Positions 15,853-28,405 of a DNA stretch of 64,000 nucleotides are shown here, piece after piece; the first letter of the stretch is position 1; the number at the start of each line of letters is the position of its first letter. The DNA is from Lepus europaeus. Taxonomy: Eukaryota > Chordata > Mammalia > Lagomorpha > Leporidae. Made by a program: the position numbers and the translations under genes. The stretch is from the NCBI RefSeq assembly GCF_033115175.1, contig NC_084850.1, forward strand, positions 1,116,001-1,180,000. The letters run 5' to 3'. The notes below the pieces were generated by a model. The model made no database searches. It was not told the DNA's origin and saw only the letters and a program-made list of their open reading frames with translations.

Positions 15853-16200
15853 GGGGGCGCCAGTGTGGTGGTGCACTGACTTAAAGCCACTTGAGACACA
15901 GGCTTTCCGTATTGGCCCTGGTTCGAGTCCCGGCAGCTCCACTTCCTATCCAGCATTCCTGCTAATACACCTGGGAAAGCAGCAGCTGATGGTCCAAGTC
16001 CCGGGGCCCCTGCCACCCTCGTGGGAGACCTGGATGGGGTTCCAGGCTCCTGGCTTCAGCCTGGCCCAGCCCCAGCCCCAGCCCCAACCGTTGTGGCCAT
16101 TTGTGGAGTGAATCAGAGGATGGAAGCATTCTCTCTCTCTCTCTGTCTCTTCTCTGTCACTCTCTTTCAAATCAGTAAATAAGTCTATGAAAGAAAATAC
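15853..16200 (+). repeat. Lagomorph CSINE
   Basis: It carries a 'ggcgccagtgtggtggtgca' head, 'ggttcgagtcccggcagctc' (B-box region), a tripled 'cagcccc' run and a CT-rich stretch before an AAATAAG-type tail. Confidence 0.88.
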
Positions 16201-17039
16201 AGCACAACCAGAAGGGAGTACATGTGTGCTGACCACTTGCTCCCGAAGGTGCAGACGCAGGTGCACATGGCTGCAGGAAGCTGGCCCTACCTGGCTTTGC
16301 CGGCTGCAAGAAGCCCTAGGGGCCTGGCCACGCTTGCCCCGTCCGAAAGCCATGCTGAGCAAGGCCCGGGAGGCTGGCCGCAGCACCCTCTCTGGGCCGG
16401 GAGCAGATATTCCGGGCTGCAGAGCACTGACTCACACCCTGGCCTCCCTGGCTTGCACCCTGAAATGTCAGCGCTGAGAGCCCTCCACGGCCCACCCCGC
16501 CCCTTGCCGGGTTGGGAGCAGGCACCAGACTCGGCCAAGCTCACAAACACCATGAGGCACTGTGCTGGCACCAGCTCCAGGAGCTCCTATCGCTAGAGCT
16601 CCAGCTGCCTTCTGGCAAGGCCCCTGTGCCCCTTCCGGGGCCTCCAAGGGCCCCGGGCAGCACCGCTGCGGCCTGTAGGTGGCGCTCTCTCTCCAGCACG
16701 CTCTGCCTCGGGGGGCTTCCTTCCCCAAGGCGCTGGCTCTCCTTCCGGCTGTGTGCAGAGCCCCCTCCCACGCCCGCCCCACTTCCATCTGCCTTCATTC
16801 CCCCTCGTATGCCCCTTCAGTCAAGGCACCTGGCAGCGTGGTGTCCTTGGCCCTCCCCCACCTCGAGGCCAATGGCAGGCACAATCGATGCCTGGGTACC
16901 ACCACTGTCCAGGCCCTTCCAACTGCTCTCTCTGCAGGGGCAGGCTCCAGGGAGGAGCTTCACCCTTGGACCCTCTGCCAGGCCTCATCTGAATCCTGCA
17001 GAGGCTGCAGAGCCTCCAGCTCCCTCCTGGGGAGCGCAT

Positions 17040-17165
17040 GGCCTTGGTTTCCTCATCTGTGAAAAGGGGCAATGAAAACAATGGCTCATACGTGGAGTTG
17101 CAGTGAGACTCGGATGGGAGAGGGATCCAGGACCAACCCTGGACACAGGAGGCGCTCAGAGAGAG
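17040..17165 (+). repeat. MIR SINE 3' part
   Basis: 'ggtttcctcatctgtgaaaa' and the following 'ggcaatgaaaacaatgg' are the MIR 3' half. Confidence 0.7.
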
Positions 17166-17254
17166 CGGTGGCCTCTGGTTATTAGGTCACCCCTTCCCCC
17201 ACCCCCAGGTCCACAGTCATCTGTTCATGGAGGAAGGGGCCTCCGCCCTTGCAG

Positions 17255-17345
17255 TGCCAAGTTCCTTCCCTTCTTGTGGCCTCAATGATCCCATCTGAAA
17301 AATGGGGACAAAAAATCCAGCCCTTGTCTCTGTCGTTGGGTGAGT
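17255..17345 (+). repeat. MIR SINE-like fragment
   Basis: 'ggcctcaatgatcccatctg' and 'aaaaatggggacaaa' resemble the MIR 3' half. The piece is short and diverged. Confidence 0.5.
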
Positions 17346-17384
17346 CTGCAGATTCAGCGAGGTCAAGGTCATGAATGGGACACA

Positions 17385-17530
17385 CAGAAAGCAAGTGCCC
17401 ACTCTGTGCCAGGCCTGTGCTGAGCACTGGAGCAGCCCGTGCAGATGAAAAGTCAGTTCTTGCCGTAAAAGCTTACAGACCAGTGAAGGGTGACAGCTGG
17501 TGGGCACAGATGGGAAACAGGTACAGGGGG
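17385..17530 (-). repeat. L2 LINE 3'-end fragment
   Basis: 'gtgccaggcctgtgctgagc' followed by 'agtcagttcttgccgtaaaa' and 'gcttacagaccag' is the reverse complement of the L2 3' UTR. Confidence 0.65.
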
Positions 17531-17949
17531 CTGCCTGCTAGGTTGGCACCCAAGTCCCAGGAGGGACCCCTCACCAAGCCCTCAGCTGCGGACACTCCAA
17601 GATTCCCTCCATCCCGCCCGTTCTCCAGGCTCCCCCCTCCCCTGCCTTCCTCCCCTCCTCAGCCGGCCTGGCCACTGCGTCCTACACCGGGTGGAGGGAT
17701 GGAGCCGGGATCTGAGGGACAGATCTGAGTGGACAGTCCCAGGCTCTGCGAAATGCCGCGCCAGCCACTCCGAATTCCAGGACCCCAAAGCTGGAGCTTT
17801 CACCCTCGAGAAAATAGGATAAAATTCCCCCCGTGACAGGAGAAGCCCTCTGGCCAAGGTCACACAGGTGGGGAGGGGGAAGACAGCTTTCCGGAAGGGA
17901 TGCGGGAGTTACCCAAGTGTGGCCGGGGCTGCGTGCTGTTGGCACGGTC

Positions 17950-18700
17950 CAGGCCTGCACGGGGTCGCCTGGGCGTCTGTGTGGGCGTGCGTGCGGGGGA
18001 CAGTGTGGGAACGTGAGAGGGGGAGGATGACACAGTGCGAGGGTGCAGGGGGAGGGGGTGCCGCGAGACTCCTGGAAGGTGCGTGCGCACCGGCCGGGCT
18101 CCCAGGCCTGGCGCCCCCAGCTGTGCCCGCCGGAGCCCCCACCCGCAGCCCCCAGCAGCCTTGTTCTTCAGACACAGATGCGCGTGCGCGCGAGATGCGG
18201 GGCGCAGGGTGCGGGGTGCGGGGCGCTGCCCGCCGGCCAGGGGTCCTGGGGTGCCTCGCGGCCGCGGTGCCGCAAGGACACGCAGGCCGGGCGCGGGGCG
18301 CAGGTGCCTGGGGCGGGGACCCGTGTCCCCCCACCTGCCGCCGCGCCACCTGCTGGGCAGCCCTCCCGCCCCGCCCCCGCCCGCGCCCGCGCCCGCGCCC
18401 ACCCGGTTGGCGCCTGTGCGCCCCGGGCACCACTTACCCGGGCATGGGCACGGCCGCCACCGCGGCCTTGGCTTCGGCGGGTGCTGTCGCTGCGGGCGGG
18501 CGCCCGGCGGGCAACGATCCGTTCCAAGGACGGAAAGGCCCAGACACGGGGCGGACTGGCCGGCGGCGCGGGGCGCGACCCTCCGCGGCTGGCGAGGGCT
18601 GCGGCCGAGTGCTCCCCACGCTCCGCACCGGCGGCGGGCGACGCGGTGCGCTCAGCTCCAGCCGCAGCTCTGAGCGCGGAGGGAGGGAAGGAGGGAGGGA
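17950..18700 (-). promoter_or_regulatory. ATP2B3: CpG island, likely ATP2B3 promoter
   Basis: This is the densest CpG stretch in the left third of the window, with many GCGC, CCGCC and GGGCGG boxes and no TATA box noticed. Its position upstream of the first coding exon and downstream of BGN fits the ATP2B3 promoter. The strand is taken from the donor inside it. Several long reading frames cross the island on both strands, but they are products of GC richness and not proteins I recognise. Confidence 0.65.
18438..18690 (-). other. ATP2B3: Candidate ATP2B3 non-coding exon 1
   Basis: A near-consensus donor CCGG|GTAAGT lies on the minus strand at 18,438/18,437 inside the CpG island. It is the only such strong donor seen there. 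The transcription start is not determined. I place it before the polypyrimidine tract that ends near 18,672 on this strand. Confidence 0.5.
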
Positions 18701-18815
18701 GGGAGGGAGGGGAAGGGGGAGGGGAGGGAGCTGGAGGAGGAGGAGGAGGAGGAAGACGAAGAAGAAGAAGAAGAAGACAAAAAAGAAGAAGACTAAGACG
18801 AAGAAGAAGAAAAGG
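18672..18815. repeat. Polypurine tract GGGA then GGA then GAA
   Basis: About 140 bases on the plus strand are almost pure purine. They pass from (GGGA) repeats with several G-runs, through (GGA)n, to (GAA)n. The tract sits just upstream of the presumed ATP2B3 first exon. G-runs that could form a quadruplex are present. Confidence 0.85.
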
Positions 18816-20691
18816 GAGGGAGGGGGTCACAGGCACGGTGGGGGTGGGTGGGAGGAGGAATGGTGCACCGCACAGGGGCCTCAGGGTTCCGCGTGCCTGG
18901 TGCGCCCACTGCTGTGCTCAGGACACTGGAGGGTGCCTTTCTGACTTGGTGTTGTTCCACAAGGGCACTGGAAACTAGGGGAGCATGGTGGGGGCAAGGT
19001 GGGGGGTGTGGGAGGGGCCAGGTCGCTGCCACTATAATGCACCGCCCCTCAGGTGGCCTCCGAGGGTTGGTGGTCTGCTGAAGTGTCCAGCTGCCCGCTG
19101 CAGGGCCGCACACAACCCAGCGCATTTTCCCACGGGGCAGCTGGCATTTGCAACAGAGGCTCAAAGTGCGTGTCTCTTGGTGGTGATCACAGGTACACCG
19201 GTGTGCAAACTGCACACAGGTGGACACCTAGAGATGGACTCCTGGGGGCTCCTAGCCATGGACACGGGTGGAGAAGGACACAGCAACCGACCCCAGCGCA
19301 GACACCTGCTTGTACCTACAGATGCATACACATGGAAGGAAACTCCAGTGTTGCCCCAGGCTTTCCTCATGCAAGGTGCAGGCCAAGGGGCAAAGAGAAG
19401 TGACAAGTTGAGTCCCCGGGGAGTGTCACCCCTGGGAGCAGGTGGCAGTGTGTGGCAGGTAGAAGGGGCTTGGGCACAGAGAGCCCCAGGGTGCCGTGTG
19501 GCCTGGGCCGGAGCTGGGTGCTGCAGGCGTAGCAATGACTGAGTAACACGGAGTGGTGGGCAGGCAGCTGGACGGGGCCAAGGGCATGTACTGAGGAGCC
19601 GTGTGGGCAAAACACAGAGGGTGCTGGGCGCTCACATGAAGGGCCTCTTCGCAGAGGTACAGCTGTGCCCCGCCCGAGGCTCGGGGGACTGTCAGACCCC
19701 CCACAACCCGCCCCTCCCCCAGGGAAAGCCCCCTGGGGGACCTGGCATTCCTGAGAGTCAGGGCCAAGGCCCCTGCACCCTTGAGCATGGACAGAGGCCT
19801 CACTCGCACACGCACTAGCCCACATCCTCTCATACCACCGACACGTGAGCCCCCGGAGTTCCTCGCACACGCACACAGTCACGCACACACACCCCCACCC
19901 CCTCACACCAACACTCCCCTTTAGCTCCAACTCCAAGGCGGCTTTTTCTAGGGTAAGGAGGCTAACCCCCACCCCACACCACCCCACCCCACCCCAGCCA
20001 GGCAGTAGGGCCTCAGCACTGCAGTGTCCCCTGCCACACAGCAGCCTTGGAGCAGGCACAGTGGAGCAGGCAGGCTGGCTCCTTAGGGTCTGGAACAGTC
20101 TCGCAAGCCCCACCCCCTCCTACATACACCCTGTGACTTCCCACAACCTTGCTAACTTCCAGTTGCACTTCGTGTCACCCCACATTCTGGATGGGGACAC
20201 GGACGCTCCGAGGGTTGGTGACTGCGGGAGCATAGGAGGGAGTCGGGCTGCGGGGAGTGCAGCCCCATGAAGAAGGGGTGCTGAGAGAGCATGGGAACAC
20301 ACCAGCCTTAAAGGCCTGGGAGTGGCCGTGACTGCTAGTGAGAAGAAAGAAGCCCCCGCGGGGCTGTGTCAGGGCGCCCCTTGGGGACCAGGGCGTGCAT
20401 TGATCACTTCGGGCTGTGTTCATTGAACCGATGGCTGTTGCTCCTACGTGAAGCCTGTCCTCCGCCCCAACCTCAGACACAGGCTGGGGACAGAAAACAG
20501 GAGGCCAGTCAAGAGTTGGCCACAGAGGCCCAGATCACAGGGCCAAGAAACAAGTGTCACAGACGTCCCCAGTCTCTAGCAGAATGCGGTCCCCAAGCAG
20601 CGAAAGACCAGCAGTAGAGGTGGCCCTGTGTGGTTTGAGTCAGCTGAGCCCCCTACATGTGCTCTGGGGCCGGGACGGATGGCCCATGCCT

Positions 20692-21046
20692 TTTCTTTTT
20701 CTTTCTTTCTTTCTTTCTTTTTTTTTTTTGACAGGCAGAGTGGATAGTGAGAGAGAGAGACAGAGAGAAAGGTCTTCCTTTTTGCCGTTGGTTCACTCTC
20801 CAATGGCCGCTGCGGCCGGCGCATCTCGCTGATCCGAAGCCAGGAGCCAGGTGCTTCTCCTGGTCTCCCACGTGGGTGCAGGGCCCAAGGACCTGGGCCA
20901 TCCTCCACTGCCTTCCCGGGCCATAGCAGAGAGCTGGCCTGGAAGAGGGGCAACCGGGATAGAATCCGGCGCCCCAACCGGGACTAGAACCCGGTGTGCC
21001 AGCGCCGCAAGGCGGAGGATTAGCCTGTTAAGCCACAGCGCCGGCC
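20692..21046 (-). repeat. Lagomorph CSINE2-type SINE, inner element of a nested pair
   Basis: On the minus strand the head reads GCCGGCGCTGTGGCTTAACA, followed by GGCTAATCCTCCGCCTTGCG and 'gttctagtcccggttggggc', with a poly-A/TTTC tail (plus strand CTTT repeats). This is the lagomorph subfamily with the GGCTAATCCTCCGCC head. Confidence 0.95.
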
Positions 21047-21387
21047 CTTTTTTTTTTTTTTTTTAAGATTTATTTATTTTACTTGAAAGTCAGAGTTACA
21101 CAGAGAGAGCAGGAGAGGCAGAGAGAAAGGTCTTCCATCCGCTGGTTCACTCCCCAGTTGGCTGCAATGGCTGGAGCTGCGCCGATCCAAAGCCAGGAAC
21201 CAAGAGCTTCTTCCTGGTCTCCCATGCGGGTGCAGGGGCCCAAGGACTTGGGCCATCTTCTACTGCATTCCCAGGCCATAGCAGAGAGCTGGATCAGAAG
21301 AGGAGCAGCCAGGACTCGAACCAGCACCCATATAGGATGCCAGCACTGCAGGCGGAGGATTTACCCACTACACTATAGCGCTGGCCC
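21047..21387 (-). repeat. Lagomorph CSINE, outer element of nested pair
   Basis: Its body is the reverse complement of the tRNA-derived CSINE, with the AAATAAATAAAT-type tail facing left and joined directly to the CSINE2 copy. A 12-base target-site duplication TGGCCCATGCCT occurs at 20,680-20,691 and 21,388-21,399, flanking both SINEs together. Confidence 0.93.
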
Positions 21388-21889
21388 TGGCCCATGCCTA
21401 TTAAGTGACCCTTGCTACCTGGCCAGCCCCCCCATCCCTAAAGAGAGATGTAGGAAGTTTTGCTAGAAAGTTCTTCCTTATCCCGAATTGTGTCTTCTGC
21501 ACTAGAAATCCTTAGGGAGGAAACCCCAGGGAGACCCACGGCTGGGCTGCAAGTAGGACATCAGACGCGGGGTTGGCCAAGTTACCCAACCCTCCCTGCA
21601 CCCCTCCCTTCCTGTTGATTCCAGCTGCCCTGCAGTGGCCTGGGCCTGGCTCCTCAGGGACCTTTTGCTATCTCAAGCTATGGAGCAAGACCCACCGAGA
21701 GGACCCTTGCGTCAGCCCCCTGCTCTTCTCCCACGTGTCACCCCACTCTCTCGGCCCTCCTGTGCCTCTCAGCCACCTCCTCCCTTGGAGTCCGGGCTGT
21801 TTTTCCCTCGTCTTCCACACCATGCCTGCCCTTTCCCTGGCTGAGGTCACAGTTAGGCCTCGGGGACCCGCGTGTTTACCAGCTGCAGC

Positions 21890-22250
21890 CACATACACAC
21901 ATCCTAACCCCTGGAACTGGAATGCGACCTTATGTTGAAATCAACTCTTTGTAGATATGAAGAAGGTGAGGATCATGTCAAGGGGAGGAGGCCCTGTGCA
22001 ATGGCAAGCATTCTGTGTGAAGGAGGCCCAGGGGAGCTGGGGGCCCTGTAACCACAGAGGGGCAGATTGGGCTGACTCAGTTGCAGGCAAAGAACAGCTG
22101 GAGCCACAAAAAGCTGGAAGAAGCAGGAAGCCGCCTCCCCTAGAACCACCTTGAATTTGGACTTCCTGCCCGTAGAACCAAGGAAGTCCGATTCACTACG
22201 GTTTTTGTCCCCCAGTTTGTGGTCATTGGTGACAGCAGCCCCAGGACATT
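21890..22250 (+). mobile_element. MLT1-type (ERVL-MaLR) LTR fossil
   Basis: An ancient solo-LTR-like fragment of the mammalian MaLR family, recognised by its 'catcctaacccctggaac' start and its 3' part around 'cccagtttgtggtcattgg'. It is old, diverged and broken, with no internal region. Confidence 0.6.
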
Positions 22251-22636
22251 TGCAGCATCTGCGACAGGGCCACCAGGAGCTGTAGCCCCCAGAGCTGCGC
22301 CCACTGTGCACCTTGGACCTCCCAGGCTGACTGGTATCCACAAGCTCCATGCCCGGAGGTTCTGGCGCACTCTCAGTGGTCGGCTAATATGGCTTCAGCC
22401 CCCATGCTCTCACAGCTCTGTGTCCCTACAGCGGCCCTGCTCCAACCTGGCTGGCTGCCCTGTGACAAGCCCCAACTTGTCTAAACCCCAGCAGTGGACG
22501 CGGCTTAGGCTCCTGCTGGGCCCCACCGCACGCAGAGGCACCTGACTTGCAGTTAGGGCTCAGAAACGTCCCCGGCGCAGGCCCTCAAAGCCCACTCCCT
22601 CCCCACGCCACGTGAGCCGCTCCTGTGACTTTTTTG

Positions 22637-22793
22637 GCTGTGTGCATGGTTGTGCGTGTGTGTGCGTGCGTGCAATCATGGGTGTCCATGTGCTGGTGTG
22701 TTCCCACTTGCAGGCATGTGTATGTGTGCGCATGCGTGTTGACATGTGCTTACATGTGCATGTTTTCACAGTGCCTGTGCATGTGTGTGTGGA
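22637..22793. repeat. Degenerate TG/TGCG microsatellite
   Basis: A long run of TGTG, TGCG and TGCA units is interrupted by many substitutions. This is an old dinucleotide repeat. Confidence 0.8.
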
Positions 22794-24352
22794 CAGCTGC
22801 CCCTCGCTCTGACTTGTCCACTGCTTGGTGCTCTCAGCCCCCTTGTGGGGAACGGGTGTCACTAGCAGGTAAAATGGTACCCACTCCAGCTGCCCCGTTG
22901 TTCTCACCTCCCACCCCCAGCCACTCTGTCCGCATGTGCAGGGCCAGAGGCTGCACCCTCACCCCACCTGTCTTGCCACTTTCTGATTGGTCCTTATCCT
23001 CACACTCTGCAGCTGCGCCACCCTGAGGCACCTGTGACCGAAGCGCAGCCCTGAGCTTGACCCTGCTTGGCGGGCTGCCTGCAGGTGAATGTGTGGGCAG
23101 CGGGCGTGTGAGCAGGAACCCGGCTGTCACTGTGGACATCAGTGGGAAATCTGCTCCGTATCGGCTGTGGGACTACCCTCTGTTCCTTCATAGTGCCCCT
23201 GGGAGCAGAGGGAGGCTGTCTTTTGTCTTCAGGCTGTGGTCAAGAGCAACCGCACTGACAACGCAGCACGCTACTTGACCGTGACCCACAAGCCCTTGCA
23301 GCCAGGCAGCTCCCAGCCTCCGGTCAGGGCCGCATGGGTGCTGCCTGCGGGGTGCCCCCATGTGCAGCACCCATGTGACACCATTGTCCCACCGTGTCTC
23401 TGAGCTGCAGTGTGAGGAGGACGGAGTTGGGCAAGCTTCCTGAAACGGGAGGGAAAGGCAGGCTGGACCAGCTTGGGGGGCGGCAGGCAGAGAGACAGAG
23501 ATTCCGGGGGGACTCTGTTGCACCCACAGTGTGGACCCAGCGCCGCAGAGGCACGGGCGGGAGGCTCCATGTTTCTGTGTCTGCCCAGCCCTGGCACTGG
23601 CTGCCACTCCTCCCCGCCAGCGAGGGGACTTGACTGAGGCCCCGACTCCTGGCCCGCAGCCAGTGGCCTTGCCCTCGGCCTGCCCAGCTCAGCAGAGATT
23701 GTCAGGCTATGGAGCACATGCCCCAGAATAGTGCTATGATGTCGCCGGCTGACATTCTATCGCTGGGCCGCCACGCTGAGTGGCGCCTCCCATCCCAAAA
23801 AGGAGAAACCTGGGGACGCTGGGTACCCTGGGGCTAGGCCAGGCGTCAGGACAACGCGCTGCGTGCGAGGAGCGCGAGGAGCCACAGGCAGCGCCTCTGG
23901 GCTCCGTCCCTCTTGGGCTGTCACTCGTAGCAGCCTCTGCCTGCTCTCCTCCCCGCAGCTGAGCCAGAGGCCCCTTGCGCAAGACAGAGGGGAGCGCAGC
24001 CAGGTCTAGCCCAGGCCACCTCAGCCCACCGGGGCCTTGCTCTGGGGTCTGTCCCTTTCCCGGGCACACCCATGTCTCCAACAAACGGGCTTTCCCGGGG
24101 CCTTGTGCATAGCCCTGTCCCCATCCTGTCTGTGGCATCCTGGCAGTGGCCTCGAGTGCTGCACACACATCTGGTATAAAGGGTCTGAGGGGCCCCACAG
24201 CCAAGAGATGCTTGGCAAACGCTCGACCAGGAGACAGCAGGGGCCATCTCAGGTGCAGAGACAAAGCCCAACAGCCAGAGGCACTGCTTTCTGCGCGGTC
24301 CACAGGCCCAGCGCCGGAGTACAGCACACGGAGCCCACTTGCACAGTGTTTC

Positions 24353-24358
24353 TTTAAT
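24353..24358 (-). terminator. BGN: BGN polyadenylation signal ATTAAA
   Basis: ATTAAA lies on the minus strand about 920 bases after the BGN stop. This is the common variant signal and no AATAAA was noticed closer. The length of the resulting 3'UTR is plausible for biglycan. Confidence 0.65.
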
Positions 24359-24836
24359 TGAAAGACAACAGCCGACCTCAGAAGCATGGCCTCATCGAGC
24401 TGGGGGTGAGGCTCCCTCCCACCAAGCAGGGCCCAGAGACGAGGTGGAGGATCTGCCACCATGGCGGGGCGGGCGGGGTGGGGGGGCAGCCGATGGGAAC
24501 CATCGCTTGGGACTCTGGCGGGATGTTGGGCCCCCACCTTCCCACCTCTTCCAAGGCTGTCTGAGCTCAGGGCAAAGAATGGGCAGGGGAGGCTGGGGAG
24601 GCAGTTGCCCCCGGGCTGGCTTGGACTGGGCTGGGCAGAGGCCAGGAAGACAGAAAGCAGAACCACTACAAGGCAAAGGGTCGATCACGGTGTGTGTGTG
24701 AGAGCAAGAGGGAGACTGAGACAGAGAGAGCAAGAGAGAGTGAGAGAGAGAAAATGAAGCCAGGTCCAGAAAGATGCAGGGGAACAGATTAGCAAACCCA
24801 GAAAGCAGAAAAGATCTAGCACAAGACAGAGACAGA

Positions 24837-24884
24837 GAGGGCGAGGGCGAGGGCGAGGGCGAGGGCGAGGGCGAGGGCGAGGGC
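24837..24884. repeat. (GAGGGC)8 hexanucleotide repeat in BGN 3'UTR
   Basis: Eight perfect tandem copies of GAGGGC on the plus strand would appear as GCCCTC repeats in the BGN transcript. GA-rich sequence flanks it. Confidence 0.92.
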
Positions 24885-25279
24885 GAGAGACAGAGAGAGA
24901 GAGGCTGGTCTAGGGGCCACTAGAGCAAAGTGCCCAGCTTGGATAGAAGAGCGGGAGGACCATTTTCCTAGGACTGCCGCCTGGGACAGGTGGATTTCAG
25001 GGTGAGAGGGGGAAAGCTTGGCAGGGGCGCCTCTGAGTGGCTGTGGTGCGTGAGCGGGGGCAGTTGGGCAGCCGAGGGGGCCCGTGCCTTGTAGCCACTC
25101 TCAGGAAGAGTGGCCCAGGAGACAGAGGCCACAAGGGGGCAGTAAACTGGGAACACAGGGGAGGCACTGGGTTGGATGCAGCCAGGCAGGAGCTCCCTTG
25201 CTTTGCCTTCCTCCTTCAGGACCTCTGGCCGCGCTCCCCAGAGACCCCAGCGAGGCTACCATGGCAGCTGCTCCGGCTT

Positions 25280-25600
<321 letters not shown>

Positions 25601-25821
25601 TTATACCCACATTGCCCTAGAGGCTGCTCTCCTGCATCGGGAGGAGAAAATTGAGCCCGGGGCCCCGGCTGGGGGTTGGGTTGAAGGTAGAAGCTTGGTG
25701 GGGTGTCGTAGGGCTGTACTGGGTGGAATGAGGTTGTAAGGGCTGCCCGCAGGGGAGCACCTCTCACTCTAGAAACAAAGAGCCTTCAGCGTGCCTTCCT
25801 TCCTTGTCTTGGTAGTCCTCA

Positions 25822-26893
<1,072 letters not shown>

Positions 26894-27172
26894 TCAGCCC
26901 AGGAGCTGGTGGCTGCCTACAGCCCCTGGAGCCTGGTGTTTCTGGGCTCAGGCCCACATGATGGGCCCTGCTGCTTGCCAGCTCTGCCCAAGTCCTCCTG
27001 AAACCCGGTACAGGAGTTTAGAGGGCTGATTGCAAACTCCTAGCTGGTCAAGGCTGCTAGCCTCAAGGGCCTTGGCCCTGGCATGGCTTCCAGGGGCGGA
27101 GAGGGACAAGAGGAGAGAAGCAAGCCAGAGATGCAGGCAGGTAGGTCTGGCTGCCCCAGTTCTCCCGTCTTA

Positions 27173-27781
<609 letters not shown>

Positions 27782-27925
27782 TCATGCTCCAGAACCCCGG
27801 CAGCTGGCACCACGGTTGGTCCCCACACAGCGCATGCATCCGTGCAATGCACACATAGGGACTCATTCCCCTCCCCCCCAGCCCCTTGGGAAGGGCACAG
27901 CCTGGCCGGAAGGGGAGGGGCTCAC

Positions 27926-28038
27926 ATAGAGGTGCTGGAGGCCCTTGAAGTCATCCTTGCGGAGCTCGGAGATGTCGTTGTTCTGAAGGTCCAGCAGCGT
28001 GGTGTCAGGCGACACCTCCTTGGGCACCGTCTTCAGAC
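27926..28038 (-). CDS. BGN: BGN coding exon 2
   Basis: This exon completes codon 81 and runs to residue 118: [20 protein letters not shown] to FKGLQHLY. It holds the start of the solenoid. Acceptor CCCCAG, donor TAT|GTGAG. Confidence 0.97.
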
Positions 28039-28150
28039 CTGGGGTGGCACACACAGGGTCCCTCATGCGACCCCCGGGACTCAGCTGCTCCCTCCCTGTG
28101 CCCCTCCCCCACCCCGCATCCCACAGGATGCACGCACTGCCAGTACTGAC

Positions 28151-28391
28151 CCAGGTCAGAGCACTGAACAACCCGCAGGTGGCAGTGGCACCCAAAAGGG
28201 CACATGGAGCTGAAGGTGGGCGTGAGGGCGTCCAGGTCAGGCACGCCCGAGGTGCTTTCGGCGCCCGAAGCCTCTTCATCATTCATCATGAGCAGCCCGT
28301 CGTCCAGGGCGAAGTCCCAGAAGCCTTTCTGCTCGAAGGGCAGGGCCTGGCCCAGGGCCAGCAGAGCCGCGAGGAGCCACAGGGGCCGCAT
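28151..28391 (-). CDS. BGN: BGN coding exon 1 (start codon)
   Basis: This exon encodes residues 1-80 plus one base. It holds the signal peptide (1-16, [16 protein letters not shown]), the propeptide ending at MMN37, where BMP-1-type proteases cut before DEE, and the Ser-Gly glycosaminoglycan sites S42 and S48. The class I Cys motif CX3CXCX6C starts at C64. Relative to human there is one extra residue between the two Ser-Gly sites (GAESTSG rather than GADTSG). The donor is CTGG|GTCAGT. Confidence 0.97.
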
Positions 28392-28405
28392 GGTTGACGT
28401 GGTAC
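28392..28405 (-). other. BGN: BGN 5'UTR part of exon 2
   Basis: Fourteen leader bases lie between the CTCCCAG acceptor (28,407/28,406) and the ATG. Confidence 0.85.

Larger units (their letters stand above)
3232..18437 (-). other. ATP2B3: ATP2B3 intron 1 (about 15 kb)
   Basis: This is the large first intron between the CpG-island exon and the first coding exon. It holds a purine tract (3,750-3,850), several MIR and L2 fragments, three lagomorph SINEs, an interrupted L1M 3' fragment, and two clusters of homeodomain-type TAATTA cores (6,339-6,360; 10,490-10,780). No conserved coding sequence was recognised in it. Confidence 0.65.
18816..24330. other. ATP2B3-BGN intergenic region
   Basis: No gene was recognised. 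It holds the nested SINE pair (20,692-21,387), an MLT1-type LTR fossil (21,890-22,250), a degenerate TG-rich microsatellite (22,637-22,793) and CA-rich short runs near 19,850-19,910. Confidence 0.6.
24335..25279 (-). other. BGN: BGN 3'UTR
   Basis: This is the sequence after the stop at 25,280-25,282, up to just beyond an ATTAAA signal at 24,353-24,358 on the minus strand. The end is estimated from the signal. It contains GA-rich runs and the (GAGGGC)8 repeat. Confidence 0.7.

Noticed and set aside
18035-18978. Long open frames of 200-360 codons on both strands of the CpG island
   Set aside because: They are caused by high GC content; composition is Arg/Gly/Pro-rich and low-complexity, with no family resemblance.
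20693-21387. tRNA-like boxes
   Set aside because: They belong to tRNA-derived SINEs and not to functional tRNA genes.
24837-24884. CRISPR-like or coding repeat
   Set aside because: A perfect hexamer run in a mammalian 3'UTR; simple repeat without spacers.
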